Source: Saccharum officinarum
Lineage: Eukaryota; Streptophyta; Magnoliopsida; Poales; Poaceae
DNA: 64,000 nucleotides
Direction: 5' to 3'
NCBI GenBank assembly: GCA_020631735.1
Contig: CM036162.1
Location: 91,312,401 to 91,376,400, forward strand
How positions within the stretch are numbered: the first letter of the stretch is position 1; the number at the start of each line of letters is the position of its first letter. Below are positions 48,401-59,100 of this stretch, piece by piece. The position numbers and the translations under genes were made by a program. The notes under the pieces are model-generated. The model had not been told where the DNA came from. It saw nothing but the letters and a program-made list of their open reading frames with translations, and did no database searches.

Positions 48401-51400
48401 AGAGATTATAGGAAAGCAAACAATTTGTGTTATGCTTGTGGCGAAAAATATGAACCAGGCCACCATGAGGTGTGTTCCAAGAGACAAAAGCCTCAGGTCA
48501 ATGCTTTGGCAATCAATGATCTGGACAAAGAAGAGATTACCGAAGACATGCTCAATCAGCTGGCTATTGAGGATACTCTCACTCAAGACTTTTGTCAGCT
48601 ATCTCTCAATGCTCTGTCCAGCAAGGATACCGATAATAGTATCAAACTGAAAGCCTTGGTTAATAGTAAGATCATGCTGATATTACTGGATTCAGGGAGT
48701 TCCCATAGCTTTATCAACTCAGACTTTGTCAGTGTGGCCTAGCTACCTACTGTTCCTATTCCACCTAAGAAGGTGAAGCTCCCCAATGGGCAATGGCTGA
48801 CTGCAACAGCCCAGGTGAAAGATTTACAGTGGTACATTCAGGGCCATACACTATCCAGTGATATGATAGTACTTGACATGGGTCCATATGATGCTATCCT
48901 TGGTTACGACTGGTTAAAGCTGCACAGCCCCATGGAGTGTGACTGGAATCTTAAAACACTGAAGTTTTGTCTTCATAGACAGCAAGTGAAGATTCAAGGC
49001 CTACTGAATCCTCCACTCCAAGCAACCCCAATTTCAGCAACCCAGGTAGTTCATGCTGCTCAAGGTAATGATACATGGGCTTAAGTGATTGTGGATTCTG
49101 AATGTTCTGTAACACATCCAGTCACAGCTTCACCCATACCTTCTGAAATCCAGTCAGTAATTCAGAAACATCAAGCTGTATTCCAAGACCCCAAAACACT
49201 GCCACCCACTCGAAGCTATGACCATGTGATTCCTTTACTTCCTGATGCAGTGCCAGTCAATGCTCGGCCCTATCACTATTCTCCTCAACACAAAACTGAA
49301 ATAGAGACCCAAGTCAAACAGTTACTCGAGGCTGGACTTATCACACACAGTCACAGCCCATTTGCCTCACCTGTGTTGTTAGTGAAGAAGAAAGATAGCA
49401 CATGGAGATTTTGTGTGGACTATAGGAAGTTGAATGATCTCACGATCAAAAATAGGTTTCCAATGCCAGTAATAGAGGAAATCTTGGATGAGTAAGCTGG
49501 AGTTGAATCAACAACAACAACATAGCCTTTTGTCCCAAGCAAGTTGGGGTAGGCTAGAGATGAAACCCAAAAGAGACGAGAAACAGGGAGACACGTAAAG
49601 GGACATAAATGGCACAAGACAAAAAGATGTCACGGTTCAGGCACGTTGATTGCCAATCTCCAAGCGCTACTGTCCATAGCTAAATCCTTGGAGATATTCC
49701 AAATCTCTCTACGGACTCGTCCCAAGTTAGTTTAGGTCGACCTCTACCGCTCTTTACATTATCGGCCCGCTTTAGAACTCCACTACGCACCGGCGCCTCA
49801 GGAGGCCTCCGTTGGACATGTCCAAACCATCTCAACCGATGTTGAATCAATTTCTCCTCAATTGGTGTGGAGCTGAATATTTCACCAAATTGGATATGAG
49901 AGCTGGATATCACCAAGTAAGGATGTTGCCTGAAGATGAGTACAAAACGGCCTTCAAAACTCATCATGGTCACTACCAATTTAAGGTCATGCCTTTTGGT
50001 CTCACCAATGCACCAGCTACGTTTCAGTGTATCATGAATCAGGTATTGCAGCCCTTCCTGAGAAAGTTTGACATGGTGTTTCTAGATGATATCTTGATCT
50101 ACAACAACTCCCTGGAAGAACATGCTCAACATTTACAGCTGGTACTACAAGCTTTACTGGATAATCAACTGTATTTGAAACAGTCCAAGTGTTCTTTTGC
50201 TCAGCACCAATTGGAATATCTTGGGCACATTATTTCAGCTGATGGGGTAGCCACTGACCCACAAAAAATCACAGCAATGTTACACTGGCCTCAGCCCACA
50301 ACAATGACAGAACTTAGAGCTTTTTTGGGTCTGACAGGATATTACAGAAAATTTGTCAAAGGTTATGGAATATTGGCTCAACCCCTTACTACACTTCTCA
50401 GAGCCAAAACTTTCCAGTGGACAACCCAAGCTCAACAAGCATTTGACAATCTCAAGCTCGCCATGACAAGAACCCCAGTTTTGGCATTACCTGATTTTCA
50501 GAAGCAATTCACTATAGAGACAGATGCTTGTGGGGAAGGCATTGGAGCAGTACTAATGCAAGCTGGTCAACCTATAGCCTTCCTTAGTAAAGCTTTAGGT
50601 CAGAAGCACAAAGCCCTCTCTATATATGAAAAAGAGTTCTTAGCTCTTATTATGGCCGTTGAGAAATGGAGGCCATACTTACAAAGGCAGGAATGTGTTA
50701 TCTTAACTGACCACAAATCCCTTGCTTATCTCTCAAACCATAAAAACCTACACTCTGATATGCAAAGGAAAGCCATGACTAGGCTTATGGGCCTGCAGTT
50801 CAAGATTGTATACAGAAAAGGGAAGGAAAATGTAGCAGCTGATGCTCTTTCCAGAGTAGCACACTTACATGCCATCCAAGCTGTCTCTATGGTTAAACCA
50901 GATTGGGTCCAAGATATCCTCCATTCTTACACTACTGCCAGTAGAGCTCAACAACTGCTCACTGAACTGGCAGTCACTAGTCCCAATTCTGCAGGATACA
51001 GTCTAGATGCCGGTTTGATCAGATACAAGAACCAGATATGGATTGGCCACAACTCAGCCTTGCAAACTAAACTAATTGCTGCCTTTCATTCCAGTGCTAT
51101 TGGTGGCCATTCTGGAACCAAGGCAACATATCAGAGACTCAAAAACCATTTTGCTTGGAAGGGGATGAAGCAGGCAGTAGAAGAGTTCATCAAGCAATGC
51201 AGAATCTGCCAGCAAGCCAAACACTCTCACAACCATCCTGCCGGACTCCTTCAGCCTCTACCCATACCTGAAGGGGTTTGGAGGGATCTTTCAATGGATT
51301 TTATCAAAGGGTTACCAAAATCACAGGGCTACAGTGTCATACTGGTGGTAGTTGATAGACTCACCAAATTTGCTCACTTTGTGCCAGTAAAACACCCTTA

Positions 51401-53243
51401 CACAGCTTCTGCTATTGCTCAGCTCTTCTTGGATAATATTGTCAAGCTCCATGGTTTGCCCCAATCAATTGTCTCTGATCGGGATACTATCTTCGTCAGT
51501 GCTTTTTGGCGAGAGTTGTTCAAGTTATACAGGGTGAACTTACTTATGAGCACTGCTTATCACCCACAAACCGACGGACAAACGGAGCGAGTAAACCAAT
51601 GCCTTGAGATGTTTCTTCGCTGTGCAGTCCAGGATGCCCCTGCTACATGGAAAGCTTGGCTTTCACTAGCTGAGTTATGGTACAACTCCACTTATCATAC
51701 ATCTCTGGGTTGCTCTCCTTTCAAAGCTCTATACGGATATGAACCCAATGTGGGTGCTACTCCAAGTGTGTCTTCTACCATACCACCTACAATAGCTGAA
51801 TTGGTGGAGAACAGGCAGCTTCACTTGCAGTCCCTCAAGCAGCACTTAGCAGCAGCTCAAAACCGCATGAAGGTCATGGCAGACAGGAAGCGTGCTGATT
51901 TGCAATTCAGTGTTGGTGATCAAGTCTTGTTGAAGCTTCAACCATATACCCAATCCTCAGTGGCAAACAGACCTTTCCCGAAGTTGGCATACAAGTACTA
52001 TGGTCCCTATACAGTCACTGCAAGAGTGGGCTCCGCTGCGTATAAGCTGGATCTGCCAGCTGACAGTAAGATACATAACGTTTTTCATGTTTCCCAACTC
52101 AAACCATTCCTTGCAGATTATTCTCCAGTGTACTCAGAGCTTCCAGTTTCCACTGACATCGAAGTCGCTGCTGCTACTCCTGAAGTAGTGCTGCAGCGTC
52201 GCCTGGTGAAGAAAGGGAACTCAGCAGTTCCGCAAGTCCTGATCAAGTGGACCGGCTTACCAGAAGCATCCGCCACGTGGGAGGATTACAATGTACTGCA
52301 CCAACGCTTCCCAGAAGCACCTGCTTGGGGACAAGCAGGATCATCGGCGGGGGGAGCTGTCAAGCCGGTGAACACTGAGGCCTGAAGATGGCGCCTTGAA
52401 GCATTTACGTTTTCATATTTGCTAAAGCGTATTTTCATTACACTGCTGTAAGACATTACTATGACTTGTGGGCCCTAGGCCGGTCGGGTATTTAGCTCCA
52501 GCTGTAAGACGATGTGAACAATTCGAATCAGATAATATACAGATCGAGACCGAGGAACCTTTCCTCGCTCGTTCCCCACTCTCTCGATTCTCGCTCGATC
52601 TCCTCACGGCGACGGCGATAGCCGGCAGCAACGGGGCGTGACAAGAACCCTATCCAAATCACAATCCCCAAGCATTCTCCGAAATAAACACACGATTTTT
52701 GTATCGAGCAAACAATAATTCTTTTGCCCAATGGCCCAATCAATCCCCACCAAAATGACTGAATTTTCCTGCACAGCTTACTTTCCCCACAATTCCTCAG
52801 ACCATCACTCCCATAACATTTTGTTTCTACAATTTTCGATCTGTTCCAACAACTACGCCGCCCTCGTAACCAGAATCTTCCGTCTGATTAAAACAATATT
52901 TCCATACTATAGTACTATCTAATCTGTTACCGCTCTGCTTGGCCCAGTCCAATCCGATAAAGAAGGGAGGGAATGAAACATACCAAATCGCATATGCATA
53001 GGAGAGAAAAAAAAATAGTCCTAGTAGGGATACCTTGACGCCGATCTGAAGCTCCGTCACGTCCCCGGATTTCTTGGCCGTGGCTGCCAAACACAAATGT
53101 CAGATCAGATCGGATCGGATCAGAGGTCGCTGCGCGGGTCGTGCCTCGACGAAAAATCGAGGCCGGGGCGAGGTCTACTCACCAACGAGCAGCGGCGCAG
53201 CGGCGGCGAGTAGGAAGCAGAGTAGAAACTGCGGCTTCGCCAT
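42482..53243 (-). CDS. FKBP15: FKBP15-type peptidyl-prolyl isomerase, secretory pathway
   Basis: Six exons on the minus strand: 53183-53243, 53034-53083, 43588-43650, 43057-43147, 42833-42937 and 42482-42561. They join in frame to 149 residues, and all junctions are GT-AG. The product is an FKBP-type prolyl cis-trans isomerase that assists protein folding. Residues 1-21 form a signal peptide ([21 protein letters not shown]). One FKBP domain fills about 48-137 and keeps the expected pocket residues: Tyr in VHYRGKL, Phe-Asp in TVFDSSY, Phe in PIEFDLG, Val-Ile and Trp90 in QVIKGWDQG, Tyr in LGYGPQG, and Phe in LIFDTEL. The C-terminus SDSEL resembles an ER-retention signal, as in plant FKBP15 proteins, so ER-lumen location is likely. 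Intron 2 (43651-53033) is 9383 bp because it holds an L1-like retroposon (43900-45870) and a gypsy element (46075-52643). Splice sites are intact, so the gene is probably still expressed. Confidence 0.92.
43900..45870 (+). mobile_element. non-autonomous L1-like retroposon in FKBP intron
   Basis: A 1971-bp insertion bounded by a perfect 17-bp target duplication GACAATAAATTGAAGAG (43883-43899 and 45871-45887) and ending in a short poly(A), the signature of target-primed reverse transcription. The 5' part is GC-rich and resembles a plant L1 5' UTR. The middle is an eight-copy ~100-bp tandem repeat. The 3' part has (TTG)n at 45751-45773 and a hairpin 'ggtggggagtaatcccctcc' before the A-tail, like grass L1 3' ends. 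No reverse transcriptase is present. Long open frames in five or six frames come from the base composition and the repeat period. It is inserted antisense to the FKBP gene. Confidence 0.75.
44788..45550. repeat. ~100-bp GC-rich tandem repeat, eight copies
   Basis: Copies begin with gcctcccacc at 44788, 44887, 44990, 45090, 45183, 45283, 45381 and 45485 (spacings 93-104 bp). Each contains 'gggcgagtccgg', a 'gtgtggcggcg' block and 'ggacgcttgccggtgcg'. The units are 80-90% alike by eye. Confidence 0.9.
46075..46360 (+). repeat. 5' LTR of chromodomain gypsy element
   Basis: 286 bp, TGTCAAGCCGG to GGGGCGTGACA. Against the 3' LTR it differs at three places: ttc/tcc in the 'agctYcagctg' segment, 'attcttgctcg' against 'attctcgctcg', and 'ccggcggcaac' against 'ccggcagcaac'. 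Confidence 0.95.
46362..46375 (+). other. primer-binding site (initiator-Met tRNA type)
   Basis: ttggtatcagagac begins two bases after the 5' LTR, closely matching the plant tggtatcagagc initiator-tRNA site. Confidence 0.85.
47126..48740 (+). pseudogene. gag and protease of chromodomain gypsy element
   Basis: Starts at the ATG at 47126 ([12 protein letters not shown]). A capsid-like region contains [19 protein letters not shown] and [12 protein letters not shown] 2-base duplication (AC, near 47709-47712) shifts the frame, after which the capsid part continues as [21 protein letters not shown] Stowaway MITE interrupts it at 47877-48134. It resumes with [20 protein letters not shown], a zinc knuckle [16 protein letters not shown], and the protease active site [11 protein letters not shown], and ends in a TAG at 48740-48742 just after that site. 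Confidence 0.85.
47877..48134. mobile_element. Stowaway MITE nested in gag
   Basis: 258 bp including TA target sites. The right terminus reads TACTCCCTCCGTCCCAAAA on the minus strand. The left terminus TACTCCGTCCCATA lacks the inner CTCC, a 4-base gap. Terminal inverted repeats continue into 'aaagagtc'. AT-rich, noncoding. Confidence 0.9.
49509..49867 (-). mobile_element. RTE-type LINE, 359-bp 3' end nested in reverse transcriptase
   Basis: Minus-strand copy of the same LINE family as 37332-38500: it encodes [20 protein letters not shown] and [14 protein letters not shown], then a 3' UTR and a (GTT)n tail at the plus-strand left end. It is flanked by an 11-bp duplication TGGAGYTGAAT (49498-49508 and 49868-49878, one mismatch). 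The open frame starting at 49812 on + arises by chance from this antisense sequence. Confidence 0.9.
52346..52357 (+). other. polypurine tract of chromodomain gypsy element
   Basis: cggcggggggagc directly before the 3' LTR, the plus-strand primer. Confidence 0.7.
52358..52643 (+). repeat. 3' LTR of chromodomain gypsy element
   Basis: 286 bp, TGTCAAGCC to GCGTGACA, followed by the AGAAC duplication. Confidence 0.95.
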
Positions 53244-53391
53244 GGCTGGTGCTAGGGAAGGGATTATTTCAACGATCTCGTGGAGACAAAAGAGCTGTGC
53301 GTATATAACAGAGAGTGGCTGGCTGTTTGGTTTGGGTTTGGTAACAAAATGAGTTAAGGCACGTCGGATGTTTATGGGGACGTTGGAGAGG
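53244..53391 (-). promoter_or_regulatory. promoter of FKBP15-type gene
   Basis: On the minus strand 'tgttatatacgc' (53301-53310) is a TATA-like motif about 60 bp upstream of the start codon. A short leader follows. Confidence 0.45.
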
Positions 53392-53669
53392 GTGTTTAGA
53401 TCCTAATAAAAAATTAATTATATAATTCATTTGGAAATCAAGAGACGAATTTATTAAGCCTAATTAATCTATCATTAGCACATATGTGTTACTGTAACAA
53501 TTATGGCTAATCATGAACTAATTAGGCTTAAAAGATTGGTCGCGTGATTTTTCTATACAAACTGTGCAATTAGTTTTTTATCTACATTTAATACTCCTTA
53601 CATGTGTCCAAACATTCGACGTGCCTAATTGAAAAGTTTTTTTTTATTAGAAACTAAACGGGGCCTTAA
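53392..53669. mobile_element. MITE, family A copy 3
   Basis: Left end 'ggtgtttagatcctaataaa'; right end reads 'ggccccgtttagtttctaat' on the other strand. The core 'gagacgaatttattaagcc' followed by 'taattaat' is shared with 10555-10750. It sits about 90 bp upstream of the putative FKBP TATA box. Confidence 0.6.
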
Positions 53670-53938
53670 AAATCTGAACTCGGATCGGTTTGTTAACAGC
53701 TCAAGCTGCCTTGTTTAGCTTGCCAACCAGATAACGCAAAAAATATAGCACATTCCATCGCATCATTTTAAACTATAAGTTTATCTGATTTTGCAAAAAT
53801 AGAGGAGATTGTAATATACAAGTCAAAGCTTCAAACGAGAGAGTTATAGTTTGGAAATTAGCTAAGTTCATGGTTTTCGAAAAAAAATTAGCTAAGTTCA
53901 TTGCTAAAATTAGGAATAGCAGGATCAATAGATACATG
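53670..53938. other. intergenic between MITE and Tat LTR
   Basis: AT-rich, with a short duplication 'ttagctaagttca' near 53858 and 53889. No gene. Confidence 0.4.
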
Positions 53939-55064
53939 TGTCGAAGTTCGGTCCTGCGAGGGTCCTAGGCCGACGAGTGAATCAAATGCTGTGTGTCCCT
54001 AATATGGATGGTGATGCAAGGAGGATACACGGTGGTTTATCCTGAATCGGGCAAAAGAATGTCCTACGTCCAGCGGGGAGGAAAGAGTGTTGTATTTCCT
54101 TGCACCTAAGTGCTTGCGTAGGGGTTACAAGCTGTGAGAAAGAGAACCGAGCCCAGGTCTCAAAGGAAAAATGAGAATACAAAGGAGATTGCTTGAGATG
54201 TTGATCTTCTTTGGTGGGATGGAGACTGGTTTTTCGTTGTTTGTTGTTTTATCATCCGTTTCCCCTTGTAGAGCCCCTGCCTGCCCTTTTATAGGGTAAG
54301 AAGAGGCAGGGACGCCGGGATGCCTTTGAAGTGATATTTTGTCGATCCCTGTGGAGGTGGCTGTAGCGACGTGCCCCGGAAATGACTGGTCATCCCTGGA
54401 CACCATGGTGACGTAGAAGGCGAGACGGTGAAAAGACCCCGAGCCCTGTGCCACGTCGGTCTTTTCTCCCTGCTGACTGATGGTAAGTCGAGGCTGGGTC
54501 GAGGACGGGTGGAGGACGGGTGGATAAGGCCGAATCCCCGAGATCGTGGGGTACGGTCCTTATCGTATCCTCCCTCGAGGGTGATCGGTGGTAAAACAGT
54601 GCACGGTATGGTGCGTACAGTGACAGGTTTTCACCTCCCATCCCGGGATGGGTAGCAAAAAGTAAGCTTTGACACCGGTACTGCTTCCACGTCGGTAACT
54701 GCTGTAGCCATGATGGTAGGATGTAGTAGGTGGTTGCATTGAATGCTCTGACTTTTGTTTCAGAGTTTGGTGAACAAGGTGGGTCGAGCGGTCCGACCCG
54801 GGGTCGTGCGAGTCGGAGATTTCCTGATAGTCGAGATGCCTTGTCGAGCACGCCTCGTGCGAGTCAAAACGCGGTCGAGGCGTCCCGTCGAGGGTGCCTC
54901 GTAGGAGTCGGAACGTAGTCGAGGCGTTTCGTCGAGCGAGCCTCGTACGAGTCAGAACGCAGTCGAGGCGTTTCGTCCGCTATTTTGTCTCGTCTTGTTT
55001 ACGGGTAGCGTTTTGTTTTTCTTAATCGTTGATTGTGGGTACCCCTAGTTTTAGGTACCCGACA
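53939..55064 (-). mobile_element. 3' LTR of Tat-type gypsy element (minus strand)
   Basis: 1126 bp. On the minus strand it begins TGTCGGGTACC (55064 downwards) and ends with the complement of TGTCGAAGTTC (53939). Directly inside the element the minus strand reads 'ggctcgggggctac', the usual Tat polypurine tract. A TATA box (ctataaaaggg, minus strand) lies at about 54284-54294. The 5' LTR is beyond the window edge. Confidence 0.75.
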
Positions 55065-56187
55065 GTAGCCCCCGAGCCTTTGGGTGAGTGTGGGTCACTC
55101 TCACAGAGGCTCAGCAGTTCATGAACTGGAGTCGTAGCGTCGTAACTTTTTCCGGTGGGGGCGCGCGAGCGCACCCGCCGGGTGTAGCCCCCGAGGCCTC
55201 GGTGGAGTATTTTGACTCCTCCGAGGTCTTTTACATGCTCTATTGAGGAATGCTCTTATATCGTGGCGTGTTCTGTCTTTTTTCGTTCGAGGTTTGGCTT
55301 TCTGCGGCCGAGCCCCCGAGCCTCATGCGCGTGAGGTTGATCAGGGTCTTGGCCGTCTTTTATCGTTCGACCATCACGCTCCCTTTTTAGAAAAAGGGAG
55401 AAGGGGTGGGGAACGTCGTACTACCCTCGTTTGGGCGAGTTTCGACGGTCTCCGGTGGGCTATTAACGGGGAATTCGAGTGGGAGCCTGTGCTCCATTCT
55501 ATAGGAGTCGGCTAGCAGCCGCGGAGGCGCTCTAAAAAATGCCAAAGAGTGGTCTTGTGGATCTCGATTCCTTGCGATGGGATCGAAGGCTCGATGCCTC
55601 CCTCTGAGGGGATTCCTCCGTCGACCTTCTCTTTTAGCCTCAAATACGTCTTGGGGTGACTCAAGAGCGTGGCTCGAGCCCTGGCCTTGTATGGGCGCAT
55701 CCCTAGTCGTCCCTGACTCCGTTACTCGAGGGCAGCTGTCGACCCCTGGTCAAGGGCCAGCTTTCAATCCCTCGAGGTTTATATTGAGCTCGAAGCCCGT
55801 TACCCATGTGTCTGAGAATATCCATCCGCAGATCCTTCTCCTACCCGTTTTGGGCGTGTCTTTTCAGGAGAGGAAGCGAGATCGGCGTGGTAGTGGGCGG
55901 CGTGGTGCGACAGTTACGGCGTGCATAGCGGACATGTGCCCATATCTGTGGATTTTGAGGGAGCGGTTAGGTAAGGTCATTGAATGTAAAAACTACTCCT
56001 ACCTTTTTGCCCGCCCATTGGACTTCCATCGGGGTATAAGAGCAAGGCCCGGGGTTCCGTTTACCCTTACAGGCCCTTTGCATTCTCGCCTTCCCTGCCT
56101 TTCTTCGCCCCCTTTGCCATCTTGCGCCCTTCAGCCACCGTCCAGCGCCACCGTCGTCCCTTTGCCTACGCCGTTTCTTCGACAACA
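55065..56187 (+). other. Tat element region upstream of the antisense gene
   Basis: GC-rich noncoding sequence, probably promoter and leader of the antisense gene. A possible TATA motif 'gggtataagagc' lies at 56033-56044, followed by a CT-rich leader up to the ATG at 56188. Confidence 0.4.
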
Positions 56188-59100
56188 ATGGCAGGCAAGA
56201 GTCAGATCCTCCCCACCGCCGCTTGGGCCCGTTCCTCAGTAACGGAGAGGAAGCTGGAGGATCTGGTCCGCGACGGGCTTCTGCGGCCGAGGGCGAGTCA
56301 GACCCAGCCAGAGAGGAGAGTGCCGCCGTCCGACCACCGGGAACCGGCGCCTCCAGAAGGTTATGTGGTGAGCTTCATGGCCTTCCACGAGAGGGGGTTC
56401 GGCGTGCCGGCCATCCCCTTTTATGCGGGCGCTCCTCCGCTACTACAAGGTGGAGCTGCACCACCTTGCCCCCAACTCCATCTCACAGGCCGTCATTTTC
56501 GCGGCGGTTTGCGAGGAATACCTGGGGATGGAGCCACAGTGGAATTTGTGGCTCCACCTCTTCAGGGCGGAGCATTTCGTAAAGAAAGGCAGGAGAGCGG
56601 GGGGTGCGGCGCGCAGTGCACGCGGGGAGCTGCACCCTCCAAGTTCGTTTGGGTTGAGGCGACCAGTATATCCTGGCGCAGTTGATCTCTTCGAACAGCG
56701 GTTGGTATGATGGCTGGTTCTACCTACGCAACAACGGCGACCAGCTACCGAGGTACTCCGGCCGGGTGCTGATGGCGTGAGAGGAGAACTAGACATACGA
56801 CGTCGTTCAAGATGACAAGCCGAAGCTAGAGCCGCTCCTCGACGCGCTGAGGAGGCTCCGTCAGCGTGGGCTGACGGCGGGGATGGTGGCCGCGGCGTTC
56901 CACCATCGGAGGGTGCTGCCACTGACGCAGCGCTGGCTCCGGCTCGACGAGATGACGCCGGAGGTGTCGTTGGAGGGGAGCAGGATGTCACACGAGTCCC
57001 TTTCCCTCGACGAGGTCGCCCGATGTGCACGGTGGATGGTGGGAAGCTTCCGGTAGGAGGACATCGATAGAGTCCCGATGCGCCCCACCCAGGGATTCGA
57101 GCCCCTGGTAAGTGTTGTTTTTAATGATCCTAAGTTCTTTTGCTTCCGGATTCCTTTCACTAACCCGGTCGAGGTCCGTGTATAGGATCTGTCGGTGGTC
57201 AAGGAAACGCGGCCGCCGGTTCCGGAAGATCGGGTCGCTTAGGAGGCTCAACGCCTCTTGGCGGCCTAGAAGAAGAAGGATAAAGACGCTGCCAAGAAGC
57301 GTCAAGTCTGCAAGGCCCTCGAGCAGGAGGCGTTGAAGAAGCACCGTCGCCAACAGAGGCTCGACGGGCTCCCGCTCGAGGAGTCTCCCTCCGAGACAGT
57401 CTCGGGGAGGATGATGACAACGGCGATGACGACGCCTGGTCGTGGTACGACACCGCGACTTCCCTGGCGCACCTCCCTAATGTGCGGCCCTTTCTAGAGC
57501 CTATCGGGGGGTCGACCTCCCAGGCATCGAGGAAAGCCCCGGCGCCCGTTGAGGGGGAGGGAGAGCCAGGGGAGAGAAGGGTCGGAGCGGGGCCTGCAGC
57601 GAGAGAAGCCGCCTCGTCTGGGGCCCCGCAAGAGGGGTCAGTGGTGCCGCTCCCGTGAGCCCAAGTGCCTCAGGCTCAGACGGTGGTCGGGGCAGCGGTG
57701 TCGGCATCAGAAGCCGGGGCACCGTCGACGGGCGTGAGGACCCGAGGCCAGCTAGCCTCGGTAACGCAAAGGACCTTGGACGCCCCATTAGCCAGGGCTC
57801 CGAGGAGCACTCGGCTAGCAGGAGGCTCGACGGTAGGGCCGTCGCAGGCGCCGTCGAGTGGCTCTGGCCTGTCGGGGTCTAGGCCCCTGGTTCCCATATC
57901 TTGGTAAGTTTTCCGCCCTATTTTTCGTGGCTGGTGATCCTGTTTTTTTGTTCTAACATGCTTGTTTATCGCTCAGGCATAAGCATAAGGCGAAGCTCGT
58001 GGGTCCGACTCCCGTGAAGGCACTCAGGTCGGGCGCCGCCGTTATGATGCGGACGGCGGCCGACGACGCCGCCTGGGTCACGAAGTGCCAGGCTACGACG
58101 GAGCGGCTCAAGTTGAGGGAGGTGGCCGCCCAAGCGGGGGCGAGCACCTAGGAGGTCATCGGCTCTGATCCCACAGCGTGGGGGTCAGGGCCGGTCGAGG
58201 CGGTCCTAGGCGATGCCGGGCTCGAGGTGCCCGGCACTGGTGGGTCAGAGCCTGGGTCGACCGCGACAACCCAGGTGACCGTCGAGGCTGCTGAGGCCAA
58301 AACATCCATCCGCGATGCGGGGCGGGCGGATGTTGAAAGAGCAAAGGAGGTGGTGGAGGCCCCACCAGAGGCGGGTCAAGAGGCGGCGCAGCCGGAGGAG
58401 CCATAGCCGCAGCAGGACCGGCCGACGGAGCCGGCGGTTGAGGCGGAACGGGGGGTGGTCGTGCCACCGCCTATCGCACAGGTGGTGGCGCCGGCAGTCG
58501 AGGTGCTAGCCCCGCCGCAAGGGTTGACCCTAGCCCTGATCGACCTCACCGTCGATGATTCTCCTGCTGACAAAGGAAAGCAGGAGACAGACGTTGAGAC
58601 GACTGAGGCCTCAGATCGGGCTAGTACCTCTACGGCGTTAGGGGGTGACCAGGCCGAGGCATCGGCGGGGTGGCCTGACTTTGCTGGGCTAACGCTTGTG
58701 CGCGTGGAGGAGGAGCTTACGTGTTGGGGCAGGTCGACCCTTGAATTCAGGGACGCGTCCAACCCTAGCGCTGAGCCCTTCTTTGCGCTCGATGACAGGG
58801 ACGAGGTGCAACACTAGGAGTACCTCGAGGGACTCCGAAAGCACTCATTGCAGTCCCTGCGCATGGTCTCGGACACCCTAGTGCGGAGCATGCCTGAGGC
58901 CTTTGAGGTAAGCCGGGTTCGTTAGTCTTTTCCTGCGCTTTATCCTTCCCTTTGCCTTGGTTCTGATTGTTAGGTTTTAACTATGATCAGGAGCTCAAGG
59001 AGCGTTCCTGCCGCAAGTCACTCTTCATTTGTCATGAGAGTGGTGTGTGGGCAGCGCTTGTCCGTCAACGGGCCCTGGTCGAGGAAGCCAACAAGCGGCT

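Larger units (their letters stand above)
48743..52385 (+). pseudogene. pol polyprotein of chromodomain gypsy element
   Basis: In order: end of protease (DAILGYDWL), a stop at 49082-49084, reverse transcriptase fingers ([19 protein letters not shown]), a stop at 49493-49495, the LINE insertion at 49509-49867, then an unbroken stretch to 52385. That stretch holds the RT palm with FLDDILIY, RNase H ([31 protein letters not shown]), the integrase HHCC region ([11 protein letters not shown] to CRICQQAK), the integrase core with Asp in SMDFIKGL, Asp in VSDRDTIF and Glu in DGQTERVNQ, and a chromodomain ([18 protein letters not shown]). The end runs 28 bp into the 3' LTR. The catalytic residues are kept, but the stops and insertion disable it. 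Confidence 0.9.
46075..52643 (+). mobile_element. chromodomain gypsy retrotransposon (Reina-like), complete with TSD
   Basis: A 6569-bp element flanked by the exact 5-bp duplication AGAAC (46070-46074 and 52644-52648). The two 286-bp LTRs differ at three positions. A tRNA-iMet-type primer site and a purine tract are present. Gag, protease, reverse transcriptase, RNase H, integrase and a C-terminal chromodomain occur in gypsy order. Short LTRs, small size and a chromodomain suggest the Reina clade (inference). It carries two nested insertions (47877-48134 and 49509-49867), a gag frameshift and stops, so it is not autonomous. It lies in FKBP intron 2, opposite to that gene. Confidence 0.95.

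Noticed and set aside
49812..49867. Apparent start of the gypsy pol protein at 49812
   Set aside because: The first residues come from antisense LINE sequence. The real pol begins upstream of the insertion and is broken.
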